Shown in pieces: positions 53,577 to 64,000 of a stretch of DNA of 64,000 nucleotides (within the stretch, counting starts at the first letter, position 1; every line of letters begins with the position of its first letter). Origin of the DNA: Youhaiella tibetensis (GTDB taxonomy: Bacteria; Pseudomonadota; Alphaproteobacteria; Rhizobiales; Devosiaceae); the NCBI RefSeq assembly GCF_008000755.1, contig NZ_CP041690.1, positions 3,039,260 to 3,103,259 of the forward strand. The letters are read 5' to 3'. The position numbers and the translations under genes were made by a program. The notes below the pieces were generated by a model. That model was not told the DNA's origin. It worked only from the letters and a program-made list of their open reading frames with translations, and did no database searches.

Positions 53577-53766
53577 CGTCCCCCTTCCCCTCGCGGGAAG
53601 GGCGCTTGGATGGGGCGTGGCCGCGCGGAGGGCGCGTGCCACCCCCATTCCGTTCCGTTTTTTGGGCACCCCCACCCTCGTTCCCTCCCCACAAGGGGGA
53701 GGGAGGCGCTTTGGCTCGATCTCGCCCTTAGGTTTCCTCCCCCCTGTGGGGAGGGCCAGGATGGGG
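53577..53766. repeat. Hairpin repeat copy 4 with a leading short hairpin, inside the urt operon
   Basis: A short hairpin (CCCTTCCC/GGGAAGGG near 53582-53602) is followed by the long element (53668-53766) with CCCTCCCCACAAGGG and CCCCCTGTGGGGAGGG arms. The element separates urtD from urtE by 250 bp, so it is transcribed with the operon. The same short-then-long order occurs at 24.8-25.0 kb. Confidence 0.75.
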
Positions 53767-53801
53767 ATCGGCCGCGCGCACCGTGTCGGAGTACTGCCGT
53801 C

Positions 53802-54503
53802 ATGACCTCCCTTTCCGTCCGCAACATCGACCTTTTCTACGGCGCCGCCCAGGCGCTCAAGAATGTCTCGATCGAGTGCCAGTCCAACCGCATCACCGCC
53901 GTCCTCGGTCGCAACGGGGTCGGCAAGTCCTCGACCCTGCGGGCGATCACCGGCATCAACCCCGTTGCACGGGGCGAGATCGTGCTTGGAGAAACCACGC
54001 TGGGACGCGCCGCGCCCTATCGGCGCGCCCGCATGGGCCTGGGCTACGTACCCCAGGGCCGCGAGATCTTCCCGCTCCTGACCGTGCGCGAAAACCTCGA
54101 GACCGGCTTTGCCGCCATCTCCAACCACGATCGCAACGTGCCGGACGCCGTCTACGAGCTTTTCCCGGTGCTCAAGTCCATGCTCAACCGGCGTGGCGGC
54201 GACCTTTCGGGCGGCCAGCAGCAGCAGCTCGCCATCGGCCGCGCCATGGTCACCCGCCCGAAAGTCCTCGTCCTCGACGAACCGACCGAGGGCATTCAGC
54301 CCTCCATCATTAAGGATATCGGCCGCGCCCTGCAATTCCTGCGCGACCACATGGGTATGACCATCCTGCTCGTCGAGCAGTATCTGGACTTCTGCCGGGA
54401 AATCGCCGACGACATCTACATCATGGACCGCGGCGAAATTCAGCATTCCGGGCCCGCCAGCGATCTCGACCTGCCCGAAGTGCGCCGGCATCTGATGGTG
54501 TAA
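53802..54503 (+). CDS. urtE: Urea ABC transporter ATPase UrtE
   Basis: A 233-residue LivF-type ATPase with Walker A GRNGVGKS (residues 36-43), signature LSGGQQQQLAIGRA, Walker B VLVLDEPTEGIQPSI and switch-His region with LVEQYLDF, all standard for UrtE. ATG 53802 follows a large gap holding the repeat. ureD starts 5 bp after its stop, linking import and urease genes. Confidence 0.94.
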   Translation: MTSLSVRNIDLFYGAAQALKNVSIECQSNRITAVLGRNGVGKSSTLRAITGINPVARGEIVLGETTLGRAAPYRRARMGLGYVPQGREIFPLLTVRENLETGFAAISNHDRNVPDAVYELFPVLKSMLNRRGGDLSGGQQQQLAIGRAMVTRPKVLVLDEPTEGIQPSIIKDIGRALQFLRDHMGMTILLVEQYLDFCREIADDIYIMDRGEIQHSGPASDLDLPEVRRHLMV

Positions 54504-54508
54504 GCGAC

Positions 54509-55336
54509 GTGCTAGCCGAACCTCTTGCAGCGCCCGTCATGCAGCGCGCCCGCGGCATAGGGCGCCTGGCGACGACTGTGCGCGACGGCCGCACGGAACT
54601 GACGACCCTCTATCAGGAGGGTTGCGCCAAGATTCGCCTGCCGCACACGCACGACGACAGCCTCCAGGCCGTCGTCATCAACACTGCCGGTGGCCTGACG
54701 GGCGGCGACGACCTCTCCTGGTCAATGCACGCCGCACCCGGCGCGCAGCTCGTCCTGACCACCCAGGCCTGCGAACGCATCTACAAGTCCACCGGCGCCA
54801 CCGCCAGGGTCGCCACGCACCTCAGGGTCGATGAGGGCGCTCACCTCGACTGGCTCCCTCAGGAGACCATTCTCTTTGAAGATTCAAAGCTCGCGCGCAC
54901 GCTAGACGTCGACCTGGCGCCCGGCGCCAGCCTTTGCGCGGTCGAAGCGGTGCTGCTCGGGCGTGATGCCATGGGCGAAAGCGCCCGGCGCGCGCTGCTC
55001 GCCGACGATTGGCGCATCCGCCGCGACGGACGGCTCGTCCACGCCGAAGCCACAAGAATTTCAGGAGATCCGGAGCGCGAAAGGGAGGGCCTTGCGCTGC
55101 TCCGCGGTGCAAAGGCGTTCGCTACCGTGCTTTATGTCGGAGCGAACGCCGAAGCCCGCTTCAACCGCATCCGCGCCGAACTGCCCGATTGCCCCGAAAT
55201 CGGGGCGAGCCTCATCGGAGAACGGCTCGTCGTACGCGCCATGGCGCATTCAGGCCTTGAATTGCGCCGGCTCATCGTCCCAATTATCGCCACGCTCTCC
55301 GGCGCGGGCGCCGTACCGCGCCTCTGGTCCCTTTAG
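54509..55336 (+). CDS. ureD: Urease accessory protein UreD
   Basis: UreD (UreH) is a chaperone that, with UreF and UreG, loads nickel into urease. The 275-residue protein has the core stretches [36 protein letters not shown] and [16 protein letters not shown]. The start is GTG 54509. Its partner UreF is missing from this locus, so its role here is uncertain. Confidence 0.92.
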   Translation: MLAEPLAAPVMQRARGIGRLATTVRDGRTELTTLYQEGCAKIRLPHTHDDSLQAVVINTAGGLTGGDDLSWSMHAAPGAQLVLTTQACERIYKSTGATARVATHLRVDEGAHLDWLPQETILFEDSKLARTLDVDLAPGASLCAVEAVLLGRDAMGESARRALLADDWRIRRDGRLVHAEATRISGDPEREREGLALLRGAKAFATVLYVGANAEARFNRIRAELPDCPEIGASLIGERLVVRAMAHSGLELRRLIVPIIATLSGAGAVPRLWSL

Positions 55337-55344
55337 GATTTGCC

Positions 55345-55647
55345 ATGAACCTGACGCCCCGTGAAAAGGACAAACTGCTCATCGCCATGGCCGCGATCGT
55401 CGCTCGCAAGCGGCTGGAGCGCGGCGTCAAACTCAACCACCCCGAAGCTATCGCCCTGATCACCGATTTCGTGGTCGAAGGCGCGCGCGACGGGCGGCCC
55501 GTCGCCGAGCTCATGGAAGCGGGCGCCCACGTGATCACCCGTGACCAGGTGATGGAGGGCATTCCCGAGATGATCCACGACGTGCAGGTGGAAGCCACCT
55601 TCCCCGACGGCACCAAGCTCGTCACCGTCCACCAGCCGATCCGCTAG
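55345..55647 (+). CDS. ureA: Urease gamma subunit
   Basis: A 100-residue urease gamma subunit, complete, with the typical [20 protein letters not shown] start and [20 protein letters not shown]. It is normally part of the (UreABC)3 enzyme. It follows ureD by 8 bp and precedes the altered ureB by 11 bp. Without a UreC here the subunit has no catalytic partner at this locus. Confidence 0.96.
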   Translation: MNLTPREKDKLLIAMAAIVARKRLERGVKLNHPEAIALITDFVVEGARDGRPVAELMEAGAHVITRDQVMEGIPEMIHDVQVEATFPDGTKLVTVHQPIR

Positions 55648-55658
55648 GAGCTTCCGAG

Positions 55659-56123
55659 ATGATCCCAGGCCAAGTCATCACCCAGCCCGGCGAAATCGTG
55701 CTCAACGCCGAGGCGCCCCAGATCACGCTCGAAGTCGCCAATACCGGTGATCGCCCGATCCAGGTGGGTTCGCACTACCATTTCTATGAGACCAATGCCG
55801 GCCTGCGCTTCGAGCGGGAAAAGGCGCGAGGTATGCGCCTCGACATTCCTGCCGGCACCGCCGTGCGCTTCGAACCCGGCCAGGCGCGCGAAGTCCGCCT
55901 CGTGCCGCTATCGGGCGCGCGGACGGTCTATGGCGTCACCACGCTGATCGGCACCCTCATCGGCGTCGTGTTCCTGGCGCGCGGCATCGTCGGCTACCTG
56001 CCCTTCTGGCAGAAGCTCACGCCCGAGGAGCCCTTCCGCACCAACGATTTTCGGGTCTATTCTCCCCTGTGCCTGCTTATCGGCGCAGGCTTCCTCGCCC
56101 TGGTATTCATGAGGCTTACATGA
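55659..56123 (+). CDS. ureB: Urease beta subunit fused to a DUF3995-like membrane tail
   Basis: Residues 1-92 match urease beta ([53 protein letters not shown]). After ARTVYG at residue 92 the sequence changes to a hydrophobic tail with two membrane helices (93-114 and 134-153) and the DUF3995-type motif [15 protein letters not shown]...YSPLCLL. The join is near 55935 and keeps the frame, giving 154 residues instead of about 101. The normal UreB C-terminus, ureC, ureE and ureF are absent. The most likely cause is an in-frame deletion. Confidence 0.85.
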   Translation: MIPGQVITQPGEIVLNAEAPQITLEVANTGDRPIQVGSHYHFYETNAGLRFEREKARGMRLDIPAGTAVRFEPGQAREVRLVPLSGARTVYGVTTLIGTLIGVVFLARGIVGYLPFWQKLTPEEPFRTNDFRVYSPLCLLIGAGFLALVFMRLT

Positions 56124-56752
56124 CCACGCAAAACGGCCCACTGCGCATCGGCATCGGCGGACCGGTCGGCTCCGGCAAGACCACCTTGTGCGAAATGCTG
56201 CTCAAGGCCATGCGCGATCGCTATTCCATGGCCGTGGTCACCAACGACATCTACACCAAGGAAGACGCGCTGATCCTGTCTCGCGTGCAGGCGATCTCGG
56301 AAGATCGCATCGTAGGCGTTGAAACCGGCGGGTGCCCGCACACCGCCATTCGCGAGGATGCCTCGCTCAACCTGGCGGCGATCGACGAACTCAACCGCAA
56401 GTTTCCGGACCTCGACATCATTCTCATAGAATCTGGCGGCGACAACCTGGCGGCTACCTTCTCCCCTGACCTCGCCGACATCACGCTCTATGTGATCTCG
56501 GTGGCCCAAGGCGAAAAGATTCCCCGCAAAGGGGGCCCCGCGATCTCGCGCTCGGACCTCCTGGTCGTCACCCACACGGACCTGGCACCCTATGTCGGGG
56601 CGAGCCTGGAGGTGATGGAAAGCGACACCCGCAAGGTGCGCGAGGGGCGTCCCTACGTCTTCACCGACCTCCTGCGACGGGAAAGCCTCGACGAGATCAT
56701 CGCCTTCATCGAGCATGCCGGCGGGCTCGAACCCGCGCGCGCCGCCGAATAG
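56120..56752 (+). CDS. ureG: Urease accessory GTPase UreG
   Basis: UreG is the GTPase that drives nickel insertion into urease. The 210-residue protein has the P-loop GPVGSGKT (residues 14-21), [24 protein letters not shown] with the CPH metal motif, and [16 protein letters not shown] 56120 overlaps the ureB' stop by 4 bp (ATGA). UreG is intact but lacks UreE and UreF partners here. Confidence 0.95.
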   Translation: MTTQNGPLRIGIGGPVGSGKTTLCEMLLKAMRDRYSMAVVTNDIYTKEDALILSRVQAISEDRIVGVETGGCPHTAIREDASLNLAAIDELNRKFPDLDIILIESGGDNLAATFSPDLADITLYVISVAQGEKIPRKGGPAISRSDLLVVTHTDLAPYVGASLEVMESDTRKVREGRPYVFTDLLRRESLDEIIAFIEHAGGLEPARAAE

Positions 56753-56756
56753 GCAT

Positions 56757-56790
56757 GACAAAAGCGCCGGATGCCTTGGGTATCCGGCGC
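56757..56790 (-). terminator. Terminator shared at the ureG / secreted-gene junction
   Basis: A GCGCCGGAT/ATCCGGCGC stem is followed by TTTTG on the minus strand, fitting termination of the convergent secreted protein gene. On the plus side it may also end the ure transcript. Confidence 0.75.
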
Positions 56791-56811
56791 CTCCCTCATC
56801 TCGGCTCGGGA

Positions 56812-57213
56812 TCAGAAGACGGCCACTTCTCCGTTCGAGACGCCGACGACGCGCTCGAGGTTGACGTGGTTCTTCTTGGCCCAGGCCTTGAACTTGGCAT
56901 CGTTGTTGAGCGCCGTGCGCAACTTGGCGATCTGGCCCTTGTTGGCGCTCTCATAAGCGGCGATCTTCTTGGCATCCTGAACGCCGTTGGCCTTGTGCAG
57001 GTCGATGATCTTGACCGCCTTGGCGGCATCGATCCCCGAGATATCGGCGGCGGACCACCGGGCGACCATGCCGCTCGGGTCGGTAACCGGGGCCATCTTG
57101 GCCATGGCGGCCGGCTTGGAGGGCGTCGTGGTAGCCGCGAAAGCGCCACCGGCCGGCAGTGCCACGACCGCGGCAAGGGCGAGGACCGAGGCGAACTTGT
57201 TGATCTTCATCAT
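56812..57213 (-). CDS. Small secreted Ala/Lys-rich protein
   Basis: A 133-residue protein with a signal peptide (residues 1-26, cleavage after AFA), then an Ala/Lys-rich helical chain (AAKAVKIIDLHKANGVQDAK, LRTALNNDAKFKAWAKKN) ending VVGVSNGEVAVF. No family is recognised. It is expected in the periplasm. ATG 57213 is used; the second Met is one codon later. Confidence 0.75.
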   Translation of the reverse strand: MMKINKFASVLALAAVVALPAGGAFAATTTPSKPAAMAKMAPVTDPSGMVARWSAADISGIDAAKAVKIIDLHKANGVQDAKKIAAYESANKGQIAKLRTALNNDAKFKAWAKKNHVNLERVVGVSNGEVAVF

Positions 57214-57310
57214 TTTGGAAACTCTGTGAGAGGGGAAGGAACAAGCTTCCGCACGCGGCGTCCGGCGCGGGGGGATACGCCGAACGCCGCTGCGCGGAGA
57301 ACGCGCCGGG

Positions 57311-57556
57311 TCAGCCCAGGGTCTTCATCCAGGCGTCGAATTCGGTCTTGGAGAGGGTGCCGTCGCCATTCGTATCGGCCTTCTTGAACTGGTCGGGCGT
57401 CAGCGAGGGATAGGCGGCCTTGAGTTCGGCTTCGGTTACCTTGCCGGTCTTGGCGGTGTCGATCTTGGTGAAGTCGAGCGCCGGCGTGGCGGCAATTGCG
57501 GACACCGGGATCGCAGCGATGATGAGGGCCGCAGAGACCTTGAGAAGGGATTTCAT
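57311..57556 (-). CDS. Secreted EF-hand protein
   Basis: An 81-residue protein with a signal peptide (residues 1-22, ending SAIA) and two EF-hand loops. The second is canonical (ADTNGDGTLSKTEFDAW); the first is degenerate (DTAKTGKVTEAEL). It likely binds calcium in the periplasm. ATG 57556 gives the signal peptide directly; longer upstream frames are not supported. The next gene downstream on the same strand is another small secreted protein. Confidence 0.85.
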   Translation of the reverse strand: MKSLLKVSAALIIAAIPVSAIAATPALDFTKIDTAKTGKVTEAELKAAYPSLTPDQFKKADTNGDGTLSKTEFDAWMKTLG

Positions 57557-57900
57557 TTTGAGCTCCGAAAGACGTTTCTTGAAAGGTTGGCCGTCGGCTT
57601 GTGCCTGGCGGTCGTCGGCGGAGCACCGTCGACGGGCCGCATGAAGCTCCTGCTCATGGGCGGAATTTCGGAAACATTTCGAAATGTTCGCGACACAATA
57701 GCGACGGTTTTGCGTCTTTTGGAACCTGTCCAAATGAGGCCGTTATTGCCCCAATCCACGGGGCCCCATTGTGGCATTTCCGTCGCAAAAAGCGGTTTTG
57801 CTTCACGGAGTTGTGAGGGAAGTGGGCTCCCCGCTCCGCTCCGCGCGGAGGCGCTGACGCTCTCTTGGCCGCAGCTGCGGCTCGGAAACAATTCAGCGAA
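57557..57900. promoter_or_regulatory. Upstream region of the EF-hand gene with a 16-bp palindrome
   Basis: The 344-bp gap contains a perfect uninterrupted palindrome AACATTTCGAAATGTT at 57673-57688, about 117 bp upstream of the EF-hand start, next to a -10-like TATTGT on the minus strand. It is a candidate operator, regulator unknown. Nothing else is evident. Confidence 0.55.
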
Positions 57901-58641
57901 CTAGATCGCCAGCGAAACGACGTGGCTCACCAGCCCGTCTTCGTTGAAGGCATGGACCATGAGGCCGGGCGGATCGACCGTCGCGGGCTCGCCCCGGCCG
58001 TCGATCACCAGCGGATTAACCTGGGTCAGGGAGGGGCACATCAGGGCGGGGACCGCCCCGATCCTGCTGAACATGGGCCGGTGGCCATGACCGCAGACCA
58101 CGGCCGCCACGGGATCGGTGGCCTCGGCCAGCACCCTGGCGAACCCATCCGCGTTACGGCACATGTGCTTGTCGAAGGCGCTCATGCCGGTCGGGAACGC
58201 GTTCTGGTGCATCATGATGAGGGTCGGCGCGGTATCGCCCGCCGTCAGTTGCTCTGCCAGCCAGTCGAGGTGCGGACCAGCGTCGCCGTGAATCGCCCCC
58301 GGCACCGTGACGTCGAGGCCGATCAGCCGGACGCCTTCCTCGAACTCGTGGGTGAAGTTCATCGGCCCCTCGTCGGGCCAGTAGTCATGCTCGGGGAACG
58401 CCTTGCGCATCGCCTCGCGGTCATCGGCATTGCCCGGCAGCATGTAGATGGGCACGCGAAGCCCGGCGAAGGCCGCCTTGACCAGCTCGTATCCGCGCTC
58501 ATGCGGCTTGTTGGCAATGTCCCCGCTCAGCAGCAACGCGTCGGGCCTCAGGCCACCCACCCAGAGCATCGCCCGGTCGAGCATGACCAGCGAGGCCGCG
58601 CCTTGCGATGCATGGATGTCGCTGATCTGCGCAATCAACAT
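57901..58641 (-). CDS. Metallophosphoesterase (CpdA-like phosphodiesterase)
   Basis: A 246-residue calcineurin-like phosphoesterase. Metal-site motifs are AQISDIHA (D-x-H), LLSGDIAN (GD), MLPGNADD, LIMMHQN (H) and VCGHGHRP (GHxH). The usual GNHD is GNADD here, so the histidine that normally acts as proton donor is replaced by Ala. It may therefore have altered activity. The substrate is unknown; cAMP phosphodiesterase is one option. It is separated from glgX by 36 bp. Confidence 0.85.
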   Translation of the reverse strand: MLIAQISDIHASQGAASLVMLDRAMLWVGGLRPDALLLSGDIANKPHERGYELVKAAFAGLRVPIYMLPGNADDREAMRKAFPEHDYWPDEGPMNFTHEFEEGVRLIGLDVTVPGAIHGDAGPHLDWLAEQLTAGDTAPTLIMMHQNAFPTGMSAFDKHMCRNADGFARVLAEATDPVAAVVCGHGHRPMFSRIGAVPALMCPSLTQVNPLVIDGRGEPATVDPPGLMVHAFNEDGLVSHVVSLAI

Positions 58642-58677
58642 GAGCGTCGTCCAAGCTGACGATACGCCCGAACCCTC

Positions 58678-60708
58678 TCACTCCTTGGGCGCAGTGTCTA
58701 CGGGTTCTTCCTGGGGCCGCATCAGCACCACTACCGAACGCGGCGGCAAAGTGGTGCTACCCGGATCGAGCGGGACTTCGGCCTGATCGTCCGAAACCAG
58801 CCCGATCACCCACTCCCCCTCCGGGAGCTGCGCCTCCACGGCCTCCGCCTGCCGGTTGAACCACACGATGAGTTCGTCGCCCGAAATGTTGAGATGCATC
58901 CCGAGCACCGAGGCTCCCGCGGCATTCCAGTCGCCTTCGTTCATCTCTCGGCCTTCCGGATGCAGCCACACCACGTCGCGCACGCCATGGCGCTCCTGGC
59001 CGCTGAGGAAATGATCGTGTGTGAGGGCCGGATGCGCCTTCCTGAAATTGTGGAGCGCCGCCACATAGTCGACCAGCACCCCGTCGGCATGCTCGAAATC
59101 GAGCCAGGTGATCTCGTTGTCCTGCGCATAGGCATTGTTGTTGCCCTGCTGGGAACGGCCCAGTTCGTCGCCCTGCTGGAGCAGCATCGTGCCGCGCGAC
59201 ATGAAAAGCGTCGCCAGCAGTGCGCGCACGTCGCGCTTGCGCGCTGCAATCACCTCTTCGTCGTCCGTCGGGCCCTCCACGCCATTGTTCCAGGACGAGT
59301 TGTTGTTGTGCCCGTCCCGGTTGTCTTCCCCGTTCGCCTCGTTGTGCTTGTCCGAGTAGGAGACGAGGTCGGCCAGCGTGAAGCCGTCGTGCACGGCCAG
59401 GAAGTTGACGCCCGCCGAAGGCTTGCGGCCCGCGAAGTCGAAGATCTCGGCGGAGCCGGACACCTTGCCCGCCAGCGCCCCGATCTTGCCGTCGTCGCCA
59501 CGCCAGAAACTGCGCACGTCGTCACGGTAGGTATCGTTCCACTCGCGGAATTCCTTGCCGAACTGCCCGAGCTGATAGCCACCCGGGCCCGGATCCCAGG
59601 GCTCGGCCACGAGGATGGCTTTGGAGAGCACCGGATCGGCCTTGATCATTTCGAGCATCGGCGCATTGGGGTTGAAACCCGGCTCGCGCCCGAGCACCGG
59701 CGCCAGATCGAACCGGAAGCCGGAGACGCCGCCCACCTCGATCCAGTAGCGCAGGCTTTCGATGACCAGGCGCTGAGTGGCCGGATGATCGCACCGCAAC
59801 GTGTTGCCGGTGCCGGTATCGTTGACGAGGTGCTGCTGGCCGTCTGCTTCGACGAACCGGTAATAGCTGCGGGCATCCAGCCCCTTGAGGCTGAGCACCG
59901 GTCCCTGGTCGTCGCCCTCGCCGGTGTGGTTGTAGACCACGTCCAGGATCACCGAGATGCCGTTCTTCCGGTAAAGATCGGTCATGTTCCGCAATTCCTG
60001 GATGCCGCGCGGCGTCAGGCGCGGATCGGGAGCGAAATAGGCGACCGGATTATACCCCCAGGCGTTGGTGAGCCCCAGGATCGGCAGGTGGCCATCATCG
60101 ATGAACGCCGCGATCGGCATCAGTTCGACCGTATCGACGCCCAGGTAGTGCAGGTGATCGATGATGTGGTGGGTCGTCAGCCCCGCCACGGTCCCGCGAA
60201 GCGCGCCCTGCACGCTCGGGTGGCGCATGGTGTAGCCGCGCACGTTGAGCTCATAGAAGAGGCTAGGATGCTTGCGCCGGGGCGAGGCAGGCTCGGCGAT
60301 CTTGCCCGCCACGATCGCCTTGGGCACCAATGGCGCCGTATCGACCGCGTCCTCGCGAGGCAACCGCAGGCGCGGGCTGCGCACGAACGGACGATCGAGC
60401 CGCCTCGCATAAGGGTCCACCAGCAGCTTGTTGGGATCGAAGAAATAGGCCTGCGCCGGCTCGTAGGGGCCATCGGCCCGGAAACCGTACTTGGCGCCTG
60501 GGCCGATCCCGGCGATCAGGCCGAAATGGATATTGTCCTTGTGTCCGTCGAGTTCGAACCGCTCGATCTCCTTGTCCAGCTCGTCATAGAGCGAGACGTA
60601 GAGGGCCGAGGCCGTCTCCGAATAGACAGCGAAATTGACGCCCTCGGCGGTGACGGTCGCTCCGAGCTGCTCGGAGCTGCCGCCATTGGGTACCAGCATG
60701 GGCTTCAC
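58678..60708 (-). CDS. glgX: Glycogen debranching enzyme GlgX
   Basis: GlgX hydrolyses alpha-1,6 branches of phosphorylase-limit glycogen. The 676-residue GH13 protein has an N-terminal CBM48-like domain (LGATVTAEGVNFAVYSE), ILDVVYNHTGEG, the nucleophile Asp in GFRFDLAPVLGRE, the acid Glu in LVAEPWDPG and the third acid in VHDGFTLADL. GTG 60708 has an AGGT about 10 bp upstream; ATG 60699 is an alternative. It is the last gene of the glycogen operon. Confidence 0.94.
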   Translation of the reverse strand: MKPMLVPNGGSSEQLGATVTAEGVNFAVYSETASALYVSLYDELDKEIERFELDGHKDNIHFGLIAGIGPGAKYGFRADGPYEPAQAYFFDPNKLLVDPYARRLDRPFVRSPRLRLPREDAVDTAPLVPKAIVAGKIAEPASPRRKHPSLFYELNVRGYTMRHPSVQGALRGTVAGLTTHHIIDHLHYLGVDTVELMPIAAFIDDGHLPILGLTNAWGYNPVAYFAPDPRLTPRGIQELRNMTDLYRKNGISVILDVVYNHTGEGDDQGPVLSLKGLDARSYYRFVEADGQQHLVNDTGTGNTLRCDHPATQRLVIESLRYWIEVGGVSGFRFDLAPVLGREPGFNPNAPMLEMIKADPVLSKAILVAEPWDPGPGGYQLGQFGKEFREWNDTYRDDVRSFWRGDDGKIGALAGKVSGSAEIFDFAGRKPSAGVNFLAVHDGFTLADLVSYSDKHNEANGEDNRDGHNNNSSWNNGVEGPTDDEEVIAARKRDVRALLATLFMSRGTMLLQQGDELGRSQQGNNNAYAQDNEITWLDFEHADGVLVDYVAALHNFRKAHPALTHDHFLSGQERHGVRDVVWLHPEGREMNEGDWNAAGASVLGMHLNISGDELIVWFNRQAEAVEAQLPEGEWVIGLVSDDQAEVPLDPGSTTLPPRSVVVLMRPQEEPVDTAPKE

Positions 60709-60721
60709 GTCAGTCAAAACC

Positions 60722-63793
<3,072 letters not shown>

Positions 63794-63797
<4 letters not shown>

Positions 63798-64000
63798 CGT
63801 CCCGCCAGGTACTTGTCGATCATGGGCTGGGTGATCAGCGTAACCCCCTCTTCGGTGCGCCTGAACCAGCGCGCATCGAATTCGGGATCCTCGCCCACCA
63901 CCAATCCGTCCGGTATCTGCACGCCACGGTCGATCACCACCTTGCGCAACCGGGCGCCGCGCCCGATCTGGCAATAGGGCAGCACCACCGCCTCGTTGAG
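63794..64000 (-). CDS. glgC: Glucose-1-phosphate adenylyltransferase, C-terminal part (cut by window edge)
   Basis: The last 68 residues of GlgC, which makes ADP-glucose for GlgA. The segment has the left-handed beta-helix turns [20 protein letters not shown] and [18 protein letters not shown], typical of the GlgC C-terminus, and ends IDKYLAGR. The stop overlaps the glgA start (ATGA). The catalytic domain lies beyond the right edge. Confidence 0.93.

Overview
The window reads as a GC-rich alphaproteobacterial chromosome segment. I infer the order Hyphomicrobiales, possibly near Devosiaceae. The inference rests on the dcw cell-wall/division order, an FtsZ with a long linker, CtrA-like boxes before ftsZ, a katA/oxyR divergon, a urt-ure locus, a fused ArsR-methyltransferase beside metF, and the DUF2336 and host-attachment families. 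No lineage call was computed.

Layout. 1-1.45 kb: recN (cut by the edge) and bamD, minus strand. 1.5-19.5 kb: dcw cluster on the minus strand, transcribed rsmH-ftsL-ftsI-murE-murF-mraY-ftsW-murG-murC-ddl-ftsQ-ftsA-(NADPH:FMN reductase)-ftsZ-lpxC. murD, murB and mraZ are absent from their usual slots, and a flavoprotein gene separates ftsA from ftsZ. 19.7-20.7 kb: a BrnT/BrnA-type toxin-antitoxin pair converging on the RNase P RNA gene. 20.7-29.7 kb: TerB/DnaJ protein, secreted protein, metY, a trio of tiny overlapping genes, metF with its ArsR-methyltransferase and a 22-bp palindromic operator candidate, alkaline phosphatase, and a DUF2336 protein. 30-42.9 kb: katA/oxyR, rarD, host-attachment-like protein, hydrolase, tam, ettA, TIM-barrel protein, DUF2461, SDR, ankyrin protein, and lrp/ald. 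43-48.2 kb: an accessory stretch of low-complexity secreted proteins (one with collagen-like triplets), an outer-membrane barrel candidate, an XRE regulator and a META-domain protein. 48.4-56.8 kb: sigma-54 promoter, urtABCDE, then ureD-ureA-ureB'-ureG. 56.8-58.6 kb: two small secreted proteins and a phosphodiesterase. 58.7-64 kb: glycogen operon glgC-glgA-pgm-glgX, minus strand.

How it works together. The dcw genes supply peptidoglycan precursors and the divisome. The urt operon imports urea under apparent nitrogen (sigma-54) control, but the urease module is broken here: ureB runs in frame into the C-terminal half of a DUF3995-like membrane protein, and ureC, ureE and ureF are missing. OxyR probably controls katA, the Lrp-type regulator ald, and the ArsR-methyltransferase itself plus metF.

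The strongest leads are the ureB fusion with loss of ureCEF, the empty murB/murD slots, a 50-codon reading frame joined by ATGA overlaps to both urtB and urtC, the tiny-gene trio at 24.2-24.8 kb, several perfect palindromes at promoters, and a family of about 100-bp hairpin repeats with four copies here.
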